DNA of 64,000 nucleotides, taken from the NCBI RefSeq assembly GCF_004005495.1, contig NZ_RZYA01000006.1, forward strand, positions 186,001-250,000, read 5' to 3'. Under the pieces are notes generated by a model that had not been told where the DNA came from, searched no databases, and worked only from the letters and a program-made list of their open reading frames with translations. Made by a program: the position numbers and the translations under genes. The stretch is from Streptomyces antnestii. GTDB lineage: Bacteria > Actinomycetota > Actinomycetes > Streptomycetales > Streptomycetaceae. This document shows, piece after piece, positions 51,560 to 60,999 of the stretch (positions are counted from its first letter, which is position 1; each line of letters opens with the position of its first letter).

Positions 51560-53008
51560 CTACTTGCGCTTCGCGAACGCCGCGCCCTGCGGGTCACGGC
51601 TGCGCAGCACGAAGTACGAGACGCCGAGCAGCACGGCCCACAGCGGGGCGCAGTACAGCGAGATCCGCGCGTCCTTGTCGATGCCCATCATCACGACGAC
51701 CATCACGAGGAAGGCGAGCGAGAAGATGCTGGGCCAGATGCCGCCGGGGGCCTTGAAGGTGGACTGGGGCAGTTCGCCGCGGTCGGCCTTGAGTCGGTAG
51801 CGGATCTGGCAGATCAGGATGACGAACCAGGCCCACATGCCGGAGATGGTGGCGAAGGAGACGACGTAGTTGAACGCGTCGCCGGGCCACTGGTAGTTGA
51901 TCCAGACGCCGACCAGCATCATCGCGGCGGAGACCGTCGTGCCGATGAGGGGCGTGCCGGACTTGGTGAGCTTGGTGAAGAACTTCGGGCCCTGGCCGTT
52001 GAGCGCCAGGTCGCGCAGCATGCGGCCCGTCGAGTACATGCCCGAGTTGCAGGAGGACAGGGCGGCGGTCAGCACGACGAAGTTGACGATCGCGGCGCCG
52101 ACGCCGAGGCCCATCTTCTCGAAGGCGTGCACGAAGGGGCTGACGCCCGGCTGGAACTCGGTCCACGGCACGACCGACAGGATCATGATCAGCGCGCCGA
52201 CGTAGAAGACGGCGATGCGCCACGGCACGGTGTTGATGGCCTTGGGCAGGACGGTCTTCGGGTCCTTGGACTCGCCCGCGGTGACGCCGACGAGCTCGAC
52301 GGCGAGGAAGGCGAACATGACCATCTGGAGGGTCATGAGAGTGGAGCCGATGCCGTGCGGGAAGAAGCCGCCCTGGTCCCACAGGTGGGTCACGGAGGCG
52401 GTGTCGCCGGCGTCGGAGAAGCCGAGGGTGAGGATGCCGGCGCAGATGAGGATCATGCCGACGATCGCGGTGACCTTCACCATCGAGAACCAGAACTCCA
52501 GCTCACCGAAGAGCTTCACGGAGATCAGGTTCACGGCGTAGAGGATGAGGGTGAAGACGAGGGCGGTGACCCACTGCGGAACGCTGTCGTGGGTCCAGTA
52601 CTTCATGTACTGGGCGGCCGCGGTGACCTCGGTCATGCCGGTGATGACCCAGAAGAGCCAGTACGTCCAGCCGGTCACGAAGCCCGCGAAGGGGCCGATG
52701 AACTCGCGCGCGTACTCCGAGAAGGAGCCCGAGACGGGGCGGTACATGAGGAGCTCACCGAGCGCCCGCATGATGAAGAAGATGACGAGGCCCGCGATGG
52801 CGTACGCGAGGATGAGGCTGGGGCCCGCCTTGGAGATGCCCTTGCCCGCGCCGAGGAAGAGGCCGGTCCCGATGGCGCCGCCGATGGCGATCATCTGGAT
52901 CTGCCGGGCCCCGAGACCGCGCTGGTAACCCTCGCCCTCACCGGACTCACCGGGGGCCTGCACGGCCTCATTGCCGTCGTGTTGCTTGTCGACCTGCACT
53001 GAGGTCAT
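51560..53008 (-). CDS. APC superfamily amino acid permease
   Basis: 482 aa, 12 membrane helices. The AAT-family start is GLGARQIQMIAIGGAIGTGLFLG, with the conserved segments MRALGELLMYRPVSGSFSEYA and ESKDPKTVLPKAINTVPWRI. It imports neutral or aromatic amino acids or D-serine by proton symport; the exact substrate is unclear. ATG 53008 has AAAGG upstream. It has no coupled neighbours. Confidence 0.92.
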   Translation of the reverse strand: MTSVQVDKQHDGNEAVQAPGESGEGEGYQRGLGARQIQMIAIGGAIGTGLFLGAGKGISKAGPSLILAYAIAGLVIFFIMRALGELLMYRPVSGSFSEYAREFIGPFAGFVTGWTYWLFWVITGMTEVTAAAQYMKYWTHDSVPQWVTALVFTLILYAVNLISVKLFGELEFWFSMVKVTAIVGMILICAGILTLGFSDAGDTASVTHLWDQGGFFPHGIGSTLMTLQMVMFAFLAVELVGVTAGESKDPKTVLPKAINTVPWRIAVFYVGALIMILSVVPWTEFQPGVSPFVHAFEKMGLGVGAAIVNFVVLTAALSSCNSGMYSTGRMLRDLALNGQGPKFFTKLTKSGTPLIGTTVSAAMMLVGVWINYQWPGDAFNYVVSFATISGMWAWFVILICQIRYRLKADRGELPQSTFKAPGGIWPSIFSLAFLVMVVVMMGIDKDARISLYCAPLWAVLLGVSYFVLRSRDPQGAAFAKRK

Positions 53009-53364
53009 GGTGTTGCGCCTTTCTCCATGCCGATCCGTGCCGCTGCGGCTCGGATCGACTGTGACGATCCTCGGGGTCTGGGCCCCTGGATGGATGGAGC
53101 TGTGCCTACCGGCGGTCTGCCGGTCGGGGCGCACCCGGCGGGACAGGGGTGGCGTCCGCCGGGCGATCGTGAAGATTTATCACGGCGGCAACATTGATCG
53201 CGTGGGAGCGTGTGGCGCACACCACAAGGAAAACCGGACAAAAAACACCTCGCGCGGCATACAAGGCCGCCCGAGTGACGGGATCGTTATCCGGAATTGA
53301 GCGTTCGTTGAGCGAACGCGCTTACATCCGGAGGCTCAGCCTCCGGCCGACATGTCCCGACAGG
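53009..53364. other. Intergenic region before the permease and after DUF2017
   Basis: 356 bases. The minus-strand half is the permease promoter region. The only clear structures are two hairpins at 53301-53346, listed separately. No gene seen. Confidence 0.6.
53301..53346 (-). terminator. Tandem hairpins after the clpS-DUF2017 unit
   Basis: GCGTTCG-TTGA-GCGAACGC (53301-53319) and CCGGAGG-CTCAG-CCTCCGG (53328-53346) lie directly after the DUF2017 stop on the minus strand. Confidence 0.7.
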
Positions 53365-53970
53365 TCAGGGCATAAGGGTTTCGACCAGAGTCTCCTGGAG
53401 GCCGCCCAGCCACAGGTAGGCCATCACCATCGGCTTGCGCGGGTCCTCGTCCGGGAGGCGGTAGAGGACGTCCGTGTCCTCCTCGTCGGTGATGTCGAGC
53501 CGGGTGCCGATCGCGAGGCGCAGGTCGTTGAGCGCGCGCATCCAGCGCACGGACTCCTCTGGCGTGAGCTTGAGGACCGCGCCGCCTTCGCCGGCGGCGG
53601 CGAGGGCGTCGAGCGAGCGGATCACCGCGAGCGCGTCCTCCCGCTTGCCGGCCCGCAGGTCGTTCTCGGTGAAACGCCTGAACTCGGCCGAGTGCGCGCG
53701 CTGTTCGTCCACCTGGTCCACGGGCGCGTCCTCGTCCACCGGCCCGCCGTAGGCATCGGGGAAGAGCCGCTGGAGGACCGGGTCGGACGGCGGCTCGCTC
53801 GGGCCCTCCGCGAAGAGCTCGGCGAGCGGGTCGTCGGACGCCTCCCCGCCGGGCCCGGGGCCGATCAGCTCCAGGAGCTGGACGGCGAGGGAGCGGATGA
53901 TCGAGATCTCGACCTCGTCGAGCGCGACGGCGGCGCCGCCGCCGGGAATCGGTTCGAAGTGTCCTGGCAT
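53365..53970 (-). CDS. DUF2017 protein
   Basis: 201 aa. The DUF2017 core lies in VALDEVEISIIRSLAVQLLELI, FTENDLRAGKREDALAVIRSL and ESVRWMRALNDLRLAIGTRLDI. It lies 87 bases after clpS on the same strand, a common actinobacterial pairing. Function unknown; a link to ClpS-mediated proteolysis is suggested only by position. Confidence 0.9.
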   Translation of the reverse strand: MPGHFEPIPGGGAAVALDEVEISIIRSLAVQLLELIGPGPGGEASDDPLAELFAEGPSEPPSDPVLQRLFPDAYGGPVDEDAPVDQVDEQRAHSAEFRRFTENDLRAGKREDALAVIRSLDALAAAGEGGAVLKLTPEESVRWMRALNDLRLAIGTRLDITDEEDTDVLYRLPDEDPRKPMVMAYLWLGGLQETLVETLMP

Positions 53971-53989
53971 CAGGTGCGTCGCTACTCCG

Positions 53990-54062
53990 TCGCTACTTAC
54001 GCGTGCTGCTTACGGGCGCTGCTTGCCGGCGCCGCTTGCCGGCGCTGCTCACGGGCGCTACT
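53990..54062. repeat. About 12-bp degenerate repeats between clpS and DUF2017
   Basis: Units such as cgggcgctgctt, gccggcgccgctt and gccggcgctgctc recur across the short spacer and the end of clpS. Slippage-type repeat. Confidence 0.65.
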
Positions 54063-54375
54063 TGCGGTCCTGCTGAAGGGTGGCCCACAGACCGTAGCCG
54101 TGCATGGCCTGCACGTCGCGCTCCATTTCCTCACGAGTACCGCTGGAGACGACCGCGCGGCCCTTGTGATGCACGTCGAGCATCAGCTTCGTGGCCTTGT
54201 CCTTGGAGTAGCCGAAGTACGTCTGGAAGACATACGTCACATAACTCATGAGGTTGACCGGGTCGTTGTGCACGAGCGTGATCCAGGGGACGTCCGGCTC
54301 GGGCACGGCGAAGGCCTCCTCCGCCGGCTCGGTTCGTTCGATCTCAAGGGGTGCGGGAGCCGTCACACAGCCCAT
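54058..54375 (-). CDS. clpS: ATP-dependent Clp protease adaptor ClpS
   Basis: 105 aa. ClpS fold: PWITLVHNDPVNLMSYVTYVFQ with the N-degron pocket Asn-Asp, KATKLMLDVHHKGRAVVSSG and ERDVQAMHGYGLWATL. It delivers N-degron substrates to ClpA/ClpC-ClpP. ATG 54375 gives a tail of about 30 residues typical of the family; GTG 54366 is also possible. It diverges from pncB. Confidence 0.94.
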   Translation of the reverse strand: MGCVTAPAPLEIERTEPAEEAFAVPEPDVPWITLVHNDPVNLMSYVTYVFQTYFGYSKDKATKLMLDVHHKGRAVVSSGTREEMERDVQAMHGYGLWATLQQDRK

Positions 54376-54487
54376 GCTGCCACTAGGGGGCGGCCGCCGC
54401 ACAAATGGGCCACCACCGAAATGGGCCACCGACAAATCAGCCACTGAAATCGTCACACTGACGCTAATCGGGGGTAGCATCCCGCAT

Positions 54488-55831
54488 ATGAACACAGCGG
54501 ACCTTGGCCTGCCGGTGGATGTTCCGTCGACAGCGCTCTTCACCGATCACTACGAGCTCACCATGCTCCAGGCCGCGCTCAGGGCGGGCACGGCCGACCG
54601 GCGCTCGGTCTTCGAGGTCTTCACGCGCAGGCTTCCCGAGGGGCGCCGGTACGGCGTCGTGGCCGGCACCGGCCGGGTGCTCGACGCCGTCGAGAACTTC
54701 CGGTTCGGCGCCGGGGAGCTGGGCTTCCTGCGCGAGCGCGGCATCGTCGACGAGCCGACCCTCGAATGGCTCGCCTCCTACCGCTTCAGCGGCGACATCT
54801 GGGGCTACCCCGAGGGCGAGGTGTACTTCCCCGGCTCCCCGATCCTGCGGGTCGAGGGCTCGTTCGCGGAGTGCGTCCTGCTGGAGACGGTGATCCTCTC
54901 CATCCTCAACCACGACTCGGCGATCGCGGCCGCCGCCTCCCGCATGGCCTCCGCCGCGGGCGAGCGGCCGCTGATCGAGATGGGCGCGCGCCGCACGCAC
55001 GAGCTGGCCGCCGTCGCCGCGTCCCGCGCCGCGTACGTGGGCGGCTTCGCCACCACGTCGGACCTCGCGGCCGGCTTCCGCTACGGGATCCCCACCGTCG
55101 GCACGTCCGCGCACGCCTTCACGCTGCTGCACGACACCGAGCGCGACGCGTTCCGCGCCCAGGTCGACACCCTCGGCGAGGGCACGACCCTGCTCGTGGA
55201 CACGTACGACGTGACGGAGGCCGTGGGGCTCGCCGTCGAGATCGCCGGGCCCGGGCTCGGCGCCGTGCGCATCGACTCCGGCGACCTGCTCCTGGTCGCG
55301 CACCGCGTGCGCGACCAGCTCGACGAGCTCGGCGCCACCCAGACGAAGATCGTCGTGACCTCCGACCTCGACGAGTACGCGATCGCCTCGCTCGCCGCCG
55401 CGCCCGTGGACGCGTACGGGGTGGGAACGCAGCTGGTCACCGGCTCGGGGCACCCGACGTGCTCGATGGTCTACAAGCTCGTCGCCCGCGCCGAGTCCGG
55501 CGACCCGAAGGCGCCGCTGCGGGCCGTGGCGAAGAAGTCCATGGGGGCCAAATCGTCCGTGGGCGGCCGCAAGTGGGCCGCCCGGCGGCCCGACGAGCGG
55601 GGCGTCGCCGAGGCCGAGGTGATCGGCACGGGGGCCGTCCCGGCTCCCCTCGTCGACCACCAGCTCCTGGTGGAGCTGATCAAGGGCGGCACCGTCGTGG
55701 CCCGCGAACCGCTGGACGCGGTGCGGCGGCGGCACACGGAGGCGCTCGCGGGGCTGCCCCTCTCGGCGACGCAGCTGTCGCGCGGGGAGGCCGTGATTCC
55801 TACGGAGTATCTGGTGAACACGCACGGCTAG
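54488..55831 (+). CDS. pncB: Nicotinate phosphoribosyltransferase
   Basis: 447 aa. NAPRTase signatures are TALFTDHYELTMLQAALRAG, FEVFTRRLPEGRRYGVVAG, MGARRTHELAA, FATTSDLAAGFRYGIP, GTSAHAFTLLH and RIDSGDLLLVAHRV. It salvages nicotinic acid for NAD synthesis. Together with the next gene, a nicotinamidase, it forms the salvage route from nicotinamide. TAGCAT lies just before the start, compatible with a short or absent leader. Confidence 0.95.
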   Translation: MNTADLGLPVDVPSTALFTDHYELTMLQAALRAGTADRRSVFEVFTRRLPEGRRYGVVAGTGRVLDAVENFRFGAGELGFLRERGIVDEPTLEWLASYRFSGDIWGYPEGEVYFPGSPILRVEGSFAECVLLETVILSILNHDSAIAAAASRMASAAGERPLIEMGARRTHELAAVAASRAAYVGGFATTSDLAAGFRYGIPTVGTSAHAFTLLHDTERDAFRAQVDTLGEGTTLLVDTYDVTEAVGLAVEIAGPGLGAVRIDSGDLLLVAHRVRDQLDELGATQTKIVVTSDLDEYAIASLAAAPVDAYGVGTQLVTGSGHPTCSMVYKLVARAESGDPKAPLRAVAKKSMGAKSSVGGRKWAARRPDERGVAEAEVIGTGAVPAPLVDHQLLVELIKGGTVVAREPLDAVRRRHTEALAGLPLSATQLSRGEAVIPTEYLVNTHG

Positions 55832-55921
55832 CCGCGACGGGCGGGGGAGGTCGAAACGCCCTCTCCCGCAACGCACGCCGAGTTACTAGGCTCGAAGTCT
55901 CCCAGCAGAAGGACACCTCCT

Positions 55922-56506
55922 ATGCGCCGCGCCTTGATCGTCGTAGATGTGCAGAACGACTTCTGTGAGGGCGGCAGCCTCGCGGTGGCCGGCGGGGCCG
56001 ACGTGGCCGCGGCCGTCACGGAGCTGATCGGGCAGGCGCCCGCCGGGTACCGGCACGTCGTCGCCACCCGCGACCACCACATCTCGCCCGGCGACCACTT
56101 CGCCGAGTCCCCGGACTACGTCCACTCCTGGCCCGCGCACTGCGTCGCGGGCACGGAGGGGGTCGGGTTCCACCCGAACTTCGCGCCCGCCGTCGCGTCC
56201 GGGGCCATCGACGCGGTGTTCGACAAGGGGGCGTACGCGGCCGCCTACAGCGGGTTCGAGGGGGTCGACGAGAACGGGGTGCCGCTGGCGGAGTGGCTGC
56301 GGGCCCGCGGGATCAGTGAGGTGGACGTGGTCGGGATCGCGACCGATCACTGCGTGCGGGCCACCGCGCTGGATGCGGTGCGGGAGGGGTTCCGGACTCA
56401 GGTGCTGCTTGATCTGACGGCGGGGGTGTCTGCCGGGACGACTGCGGCGGCGCTTTCGGAGATGCGGGCGGCGGGGGTTGAGCTCACGGGTAAGCCGGTC
56501 GTCTGA
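55922..56506 (+). CDS. pncA: Nicotinamidase (isochorismatase fold)
   Basis: 194 aa. The catalytic triad is visible: Asp in IVVDVQNDFCEGGS, Lys in VFDKGAYAAAYSGF and Cys in GIATDHCVRATALDA. Metal ligands are in TRDHHISPGDHF. It converts nicotinamide to nicotinate, which pncB then uses. The GAAGGA ribosome site precedes ATG 55922. The 90-base gap to pncB suggests one operon. Confidence 0.94.
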   Translation: MRRALIVVDVQNDFCEGGSLAVAGGADVAAAVTELIGQAPAGYRHVVATRDHHISPGDHFAESPDYVHSWPAHCVAGTEGVGFHPNFAPAVASGAIDAVFDKGAYAAAYSGFEGVDENGVPLAEWLRARGISEVDVVGIATDHCVRATALDAVREGFRTQVLLDLTAGVSAGTTAAALSEMRAAGVELTGKPVV

Positions 56507-56540
56507 GCAGGGGTTTTCTCCCCCAACCCGCCCCTTCCCG

Positions 56541-56598
56541 AAAGCCCTGGGGCTCTGCCCCGGACCCCGCTCCTCAAGCGCCGGAGGGGCTGGAATGG
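56541..56598. repeat. Streptomyces dispersed intergenic repeat
   Basis: CCCTGGGGCTCTGCCCCGG, ACCCCGCTCCTCAAGCGCCGG and AGGGGCTGGA follow one another. From memory, this element is found between genes at many sites in Streptomyces genomes. It has a small hairpin (GGGGCTCTGCCCC) and reaches into the end of the next gene. Confidence 0.65.
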
Positions 56599-56924
56599 GC
56601 CGGGCTGGAATGGACCGGTCTTTGCCTCATCAGCGCTCTGATCGGGTGCCAGAGTTCGCCCGTTATGCAGTGGGGTGCCGCTCTCCACACCAAGCCGTCC
56701 GGATGGTGCAGGACCGCCGTGATCTCGTCCGGGGTCGGAGGTTCCGCGTTGCCTCTGAGGTAGATCGCTCTCAGGCCCAGGTTTCGTAGGCGGGTCAGGG
56801 CGCGGGCCCGGTTCGCCGCGTGGACCAGTAGCCGGACCGCGCCGTCGTCGGGCGCCGGGCTCGGCACGGTCAGTGCCACCACCACGGTGCCGTTCGGCAG
56901 CTTGCAGAACCCTCCTGCGGACAT
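56574..56924 (-). CDS. Small conserved protein of unknown function
   Basis: 116 aa. It shows GFCKLPNGTVVVALTVPSP, RLLVHAANRARALTRLRNLG and LRAIYLRGNAEPPTPDEITAVL. It ends in IRALMRQRPVHSSPA, part of which overlaps a dispersed repeat. No family recognised. ATG 56924 or GTG 56933 may be the start. Confidence 0.65.
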   Translation of the reverse strand: MSAGGFCKLPNGTVVVALTVPSPAPDDGAVRLLVHAANRARALTRLRNLGLRAIYLRGNAEPPTPDEITAVLHHPDGLVWRAAPHCITGELWHPIRALMRQRPVHSSPAHSSPSGA

Positions 56925-56985
56925 GACTGTCACACCCCCGTGAGACGTAGTGTCAATAAGGAACTCACAGGACGCACCTAAACAC

Positions 56986-57021
56986 GATCGGCCGCCGCCC
57001 GCTAGAGGGCGACGGCCGATC
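56986..57021 (-). terminator. Terminator after the M6 protease gene
   Basis: GATCGGCCG and CGGCCGATC form the outer stem with CGCCC/GGGCG inside. It lies 26 bases after the protease stop. Confidence 0.75.
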
Positions 57022-57046
57022 ATGCTCTGACCTGCGACGATGTGGA

Positions 57047-59446
57047 TTACTTCGCCGAGGGGCCGACCTTCACCGTGATCGAGGAGCCGTCGAGCGGCTG
57101 CCGGACGATCGAGATCCGGGTGTTGGTGTCAGTTGTCTGGACACTGCCGGTCGGGTTCTCCTTGTACCAGTACGTGCCCGTGTGGTCGTCGAAGACCGGG
57201 ACGCCGGCCTGCGCCGGGATCCTGGTCTCGACGCCGAGCCGGTGCAGCGTCATGCCGGGCACCGGGTACCGGCCGAAGGCGGCGTCGTACGGCGTGATCT
57301 TGTTCGTGATCCTGGTCTTGCCGTCCGCCCAGTACAGCGGCTTGGCGTGGGCGTCGACTGGCAGGATCAGGCCCTTGCCGGGGTGCTCGCCGACGTTGTT
57401 GTTGCGCTGCGAGGTGTCCCACTGCCAGACGACGAGGCCCGGCCGGTACGAGTAGTGCTCGACCCAGTTGTTCTTCGAACCGCCGTCGCGCCAGCCGAAG
57501 TTGTACGGGCCGACCTTCAACGTCTTGTCGTAGCTGACGTACTGGCGGTTCTCCGCGAGGTAGAACTGCGGATAGTCGCCCGTGACGGAGGCGCCGACGC
57601 GCGAGAAGCCGCGTGCGGTCCAGCCGTTGTCGTCGCCCTCGGCGTTGTCGGTGAACAGCGCCTGGCCGTCCGCCTTCACGGTGAGGTTGTCGGCGGTGAA
57701 GCCCAGGCCGCCCGCGCCGCCGTCCGTCTTGTAGCGGAAGCGGATGCCGATCTTCTGGCCCGCGTAGGCGTCGAGCGGGAACACGAGGTGCTGGAACTTG
57801 CCGGAGACGCCGGTCAGGGCCGGCTTGTCGCCGCCGTCACGCGGGATGGTGACGCCGTCGGCGGTGCCGTCGATCGTCTTCCAGCCGGCGCCGCCGTCCG
57901 TCGACACCTGCGTGTACAGGTAGTCGTAGTCCTTCTCGATGTCGTACCAGCCGTCGAGTTCGAGCGACGCCTTCGCCTTGCTGGTCAGATCGACCGTGCG
58001 GGTAAGGGTGTTGGAGAGGTCGTCGCCGTAGTCCGACCACCACTGCTTCGCGCCCTGGGCGGGCTGCACGATGCCGGTGGTGACGTTCTTCTTCTCGGGC
58101 AGCTCGACGACGAGGGCCTGCTTGCGCTTCGTGTTGTACTCCGAAACGCCCAGCGTGTGCGTCGACCTGGTCGCCGCCTTGGCCTTGTCGTAGTCGAGCC
58201 AGCCGAGTTGCAGCTTGTCCCAGGCGGTCATGTCGCCCGGCATGTCGCCGATCGCGTCCTTGCCGGTGCCGAGCCAGGAGCCCGCCGACATCAGGGACCA
58301 GAAGCCGACCGAGTTCTCGCCCTTGTACGAGGTGTCGTACAGGTCGGGCAGGCCCAGGTCGTGGCCGTACTCGTGGGCGAAGACTCCGAGGCCGCCGTTC
58401 TCCGGCTGCATCGTGTAGTCGCCGACCCAGATGCCGGTGTCGCCGACCGGGGTGCCGCCCGCCTTGAAGCCGGCCGGGCCCGTGTCGCCGTCGTCACGGC
58501 CGTAGGCGTAACCGCGGTGCGCCCAAAGGGAGTCGCCGCCCTGCGCGCCGCCGCCGGCCGACCCGTCCTCGCCCGCGTGGACGATCTGGAAGTGGTCGAT
58601 GTAGCCGTCGGGCTCGTTGAAGTTGCCGTCGTTGTCGTGGTCCGTGCGGTCCCACTGGTCGTACTGGGCGAGGTCCGTCTTGATGTCGGCGTCGGACTTG
58701 CCGGCCGCCTTCTGCTGCTCGACCCACGCGTTGACGCCGTCGCGGACCAGGTCCTCGACGTTCGGGCAGTTGTCGGCGCCGCAGTAGTTGGAGCCGTAAC
58801 GGGCCTCGTTGTAGGGGACCTTGACCCAGTCGGAGACCTCGCCGTCGACCGAGTAGCGGCCCGACGACGTCTTCTCGTAGTACGTCTTCAGCGAGTCGAC
58901 GCCCTTGCCCGTACCGAAGTACAGGTCCTGGAAGTGCTTGCTGCTGTAGTCCTTCTGCCAGGCCGTGCTGTTGTTCGTGGCACGGTCCGGCTCGGCTATC
59001 CGGTTGTGCAGCGGGCCCGGAGTACCCCCGTACTTGGGCTTCAGGTCAGGTGTGTCGTCGTCGGCGCGGTCGACGAGGGTCGTGTTGTCGACCTTGTCGC
59101 CGAACTCCGTCAGGATCGTGAAGATCTTGTCGGTGCGCTCGCGGCCCAGCTCGACGTACTTGTCCTTGCCGAGCTTCACGACCTGCGAGCCGTTACGCGT
59201 CTCGACCTCGGACGTGCCGGCGAGCACCTGCTCCAGCGCGGTCTTGCGCTGCTGCTCCTGCTGCTCGCTGAACGGGCCGCCGATGACGTGGCCCTTGCCC
59301 CCGTAGGTCTTGCCGTGCGACGTGGAGCCGCCCGCGGCCGGGGTGTCGGCCTGGGCGCCTGTCGCGAGGACCGGTCCGGCGGCCGCGGTCGCGGCCAGCG
59401 TCACGAGCACGGCGGCGGACCTCAACGCCCGTCTCTTGGTGGTCAC
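57047..59446 (-). CDS. Secreted M6 family (immune inhibitor A-like) metalloprotease
   Basis: 799 aa. A signal peptide (RRALRSAAVLVTLAATAAAG) and a propeptide-like region with EQQEQQRKTALEQVL are followed by the M6 peptidase domain. The zinc motif is FAHEYGHDLGLPDLYD (about 355-370, HExxHxxGxxD), with the Met-turn region SVGFWSLMSAGSWLG. The C-terminal part (about 480-799) is beta-rich, with immune-inhibitor-A type domains (LELDGWYDIEKDYDYLYTQ). It probably degrades extracellular proteins during growth or development. GTG 59446 has GGAGGGG upstream. Confidence 0.94.
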   Translation of the reverse strand: MTTKRRALRSAAVLVTLAATAAAGPVLATGAQADTPAAGGSTSHGKTYGGKGHVIGGPFSEQQEQQRKTALEQVLAGTSEVETRNGSQVVKLGKDKYVELGRERTDKIFTILTEFGDKVDNTTLVDRADDDTPDLKPKYGGTPGPLHNRIAEPDRATNNSTAWQKDYSSKHFQDLYFGTGKGVDSLKTYYEKTSSGRYSVDGEVSDWVKVPYNEARYGSNYCGADNCPNVEDLVRDGVNAWVEQQKAAGKSDADIKTDLAQYDQWDRTDHDNDGNFNEPDGYIDHFQIVHAGEDGSAGGGAQGGDSLWAHRGYAYGRDDGDTGPAGFKAGGTPVGDTGIWVGDYTMQPENGGLGVFAHEYGHDLGLPDLYDTSYKGENSVGFWSLMSAGSWLGTGKDAIGDMPGDMTAWDKLQLGWLDYDKAKAATRSTHTLGVSEYNTKRKQALVVELPEKKNVTTGIVQPAQGAKQWWSDYGDDLSNTLTRTVDLTSKAKASLELDGWYDIEKDYDYLYTQVSTDGGAGWKTIDGTADGVTIPRDGGDKPALTGVSGKFQHLVFPLDAYAGQKIGIRFRYKTDGGAGGLGFTADNLTVKADGQALFTDNAEGDDNGWTARGFSRVGASVTGDYPQFYLAENRQYVSYDKTLKVGPYNFGWRDGGSKNNWVEHYSYRPGLVVWQWDTSQRNNNVGEHPGKGLILPVDAHAKPLYWADGKTRITNKITPYDAAFGRYPVPGMTLHRLGVETRIPAQAGVPVFDDHTGTYWYKENPTGSVQTTDTNTRISIVRQPLDGSSITVKVGPSAK

Positions 59447-59843
59447 TTGATGGTTCCCCTCCTCCGTGGCGTTTCAGCCACGCATCACAAGTGACGCCAT
59501 TTGACCGGAGGTGAAGGAGATTTACCAGACCTTGACTGTGACAAGTGGATTGCACTATGCAGGGGCCGGGCACCGCTATTCGGACGCGGACCCGCCCGTC
59601 AACAGGCGCGCCGAACCGTCCACTTCATGGACTCGGTGACTCCGTGCGCCCCCCGTGCACCGACCCCGTGGGTTAGGTCACGCTTACCGCCGGTTCCTCT
59701 CGGGCATCCGTCGGATTAGAGTCATTTGACGGCGCGCCACGGCCAAGTCGACCCGGCTCCGCACCCCTTACATATGCAGCTGCCAAAAGCACCTGCTATA
59801 CGCCATGCAGTAAGCATCCGCTGTCCCGAGGACGGATATCGCC
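59447..59843. other. Divergent promoter region of the M6 protease
   Basis: 397 bases without a supportable gene. TTGACT-N18-TATGCA at about 59533-59563 is promoter-like on the plus strand. A GC-poor stretch (59500-59560) lies near the protease start. No binding motif could be assigned. Confidence 0.4.
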
Positions 59844-60185
59844 ATGCCTCGTCCGACTGCCGCACAGCTCGCCTACGGTTCCGCGACCGTGATCTGTTCC
59901 ACCCTCGCCATGCTGCTGTTGTCCCGGACGAGTTCGGGCCTCGGAGTCGCGGTCATCGCCGTGGCCGCACTCGGCCTCGGTCTCCTCGTGGCCATGACCG
60001 TCCCCCTGCCGGGGCAGCGGCCCGCCGCCGCACCGGCCCCCGGGACGGCGTCCGCCACGTCCGCCGTCATCGAGGAGCGGGTGCCGGGCCGGCAGACGAT
60101 CGTGCGTGCCGCGGGACCCAAGGCCGTGCCCGAGTCCGTGTACGAGGTCACGCCGTCCGGCACACGCGGACCGGCGGGCCCGTGA
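59844..60185 (+). CDS. Small membrane protein of unknown function
   Basis: 113 aa. Two membrane helices (VICSTLAMLLLSRTSSGLG region and VAVIAVAALGLGLLVAMTV) are followed by a Pro/Ala linker and a short domain ending VPESVYEVTPSGTRG. No family recognised. ATG 59844 follows GAGGAC-type purines. Confidence 0.7.
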   Translation: MPRPTAAQLAYGSATVICSTLAMLLLSRTSSGLGVAVIAVAALGLGLLVAMTVPLPGQRPAAAPAPGTASATSAVIEERVPGRQTIVRAAGPKAVPESVYEVTPSGTRGPAGP

Positions 60186-60260
60186 TCCACTGACCCGCCG
60201 CCGGCACCACCGCTCCGCTCGCGCTCAGCCGGTGCTGACCACTCGACCTGTGCCGACCAC

Positions 60261-60926
60261 TCAGCCGGTGCTGACCACGACCGTCTTGGCCGCCTTGTCG
60301 TGCAGGCCCTGCTTGTAGGGCTTGTCGAAGAAGCTCCAGCCGCCGCAGACCGCGGTCCAGACGCAGGCGCAGCAGAACACCGCGGGCAGCCACAGGACCG
60401 CGGACCGCACCAGGTTGGTCTGGACGCTGGGCGTCGCGCCGTTGTCGAGGTTCGCCACGCGCAGTTTGAGGAGCCGCTTGCCGAGGGTCTGGCCGGTCTT
60501 CGCGGTCAGGAAGGTGTCGTAGCCCATGTAGAGGACCGCGGCGAGCACGGACTCGGCGAACTGCTTGCCGTACTCGATCTTGTCGGGGTTGGCCCTGAAC
60601 TCGGCGACGCCGAACGCCCAGGACAGCAGCCCCACGACGATGCTGACCAGGATGATGTCGAGGATCCGCGCGAGCACGCGCTTGCCGCTGTCCGCCAGGG
60701 GCGGCATCCCGGCCAGCGGATCGGCGCCGTAGGGCCCACCCCCGTAGGGGTCTCCGCCGTAGGGGCCGCCCCCGCTGTACGGGTCCTGCGGGCCCTGCGC
60801 ACCGCCGTGCGGTTCCTGCGGGCCGCCGTACGGCGAGCCGCCGGCGCCCTCGGACGGGGGCCGCTTTCTGAACGGGTCGTCTTCCGGGGGCTGACCAGAG
60901 CCGGGGGGCGGCGGTTCGGTGCTCAT
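60261..60926 (-). CDS. RDD family membrane protein
   Basis: 221 aa. The first 75 residues are Pro/Gly/Tyr-rich repeats of YGG(D/G)PYGG type. The RDD domain shows KRVLARILDIILVSIVVG, YDTFLTAKTGQTLGKRLLKLRV and a C-terminal CVWTAVCGGWSFFDKPYKQG. RDD proteins are small helical membrane proteins, some acting as Na+/H+ antiporters. It lies next to a larger RDD gene on the same strand. Confidence 0.9.
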   Translation of the reverse strand: MSTEPPPPGSGQPPEDDPFRKRPPSEGAGGSPYGGPQEPHGGAQGPQDPYSGGGPYGGDPYGGGPYGADPLAGMPPLADSGKRVLARILDIILVSIVVGLLSWAFGVAEFRANPDKIEYGKQFAESVLAAVLYMGYDTFLTAKTGQTLGKRLLKLRVANLDNGATPSVQTNLVRSAVLWLPAVFCCACVWTAVCGGWSFFDKPYKQGLHDKAAKTVVVSTG

Positions 60927-60999
60927 GGCCCGAGTCGAACCCGAACCCCCCGCCGCCGCATCCGGCGAGCCGCCGTCCGGAGTACGGCGGCCGTGCGCG

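Noticed and set aside
57182..59494. 770-codon plus-strand frame opposite the M6 protease
   Set aside because: Val/Leu/Arg-rich antisense translation; the protease gene is certain.
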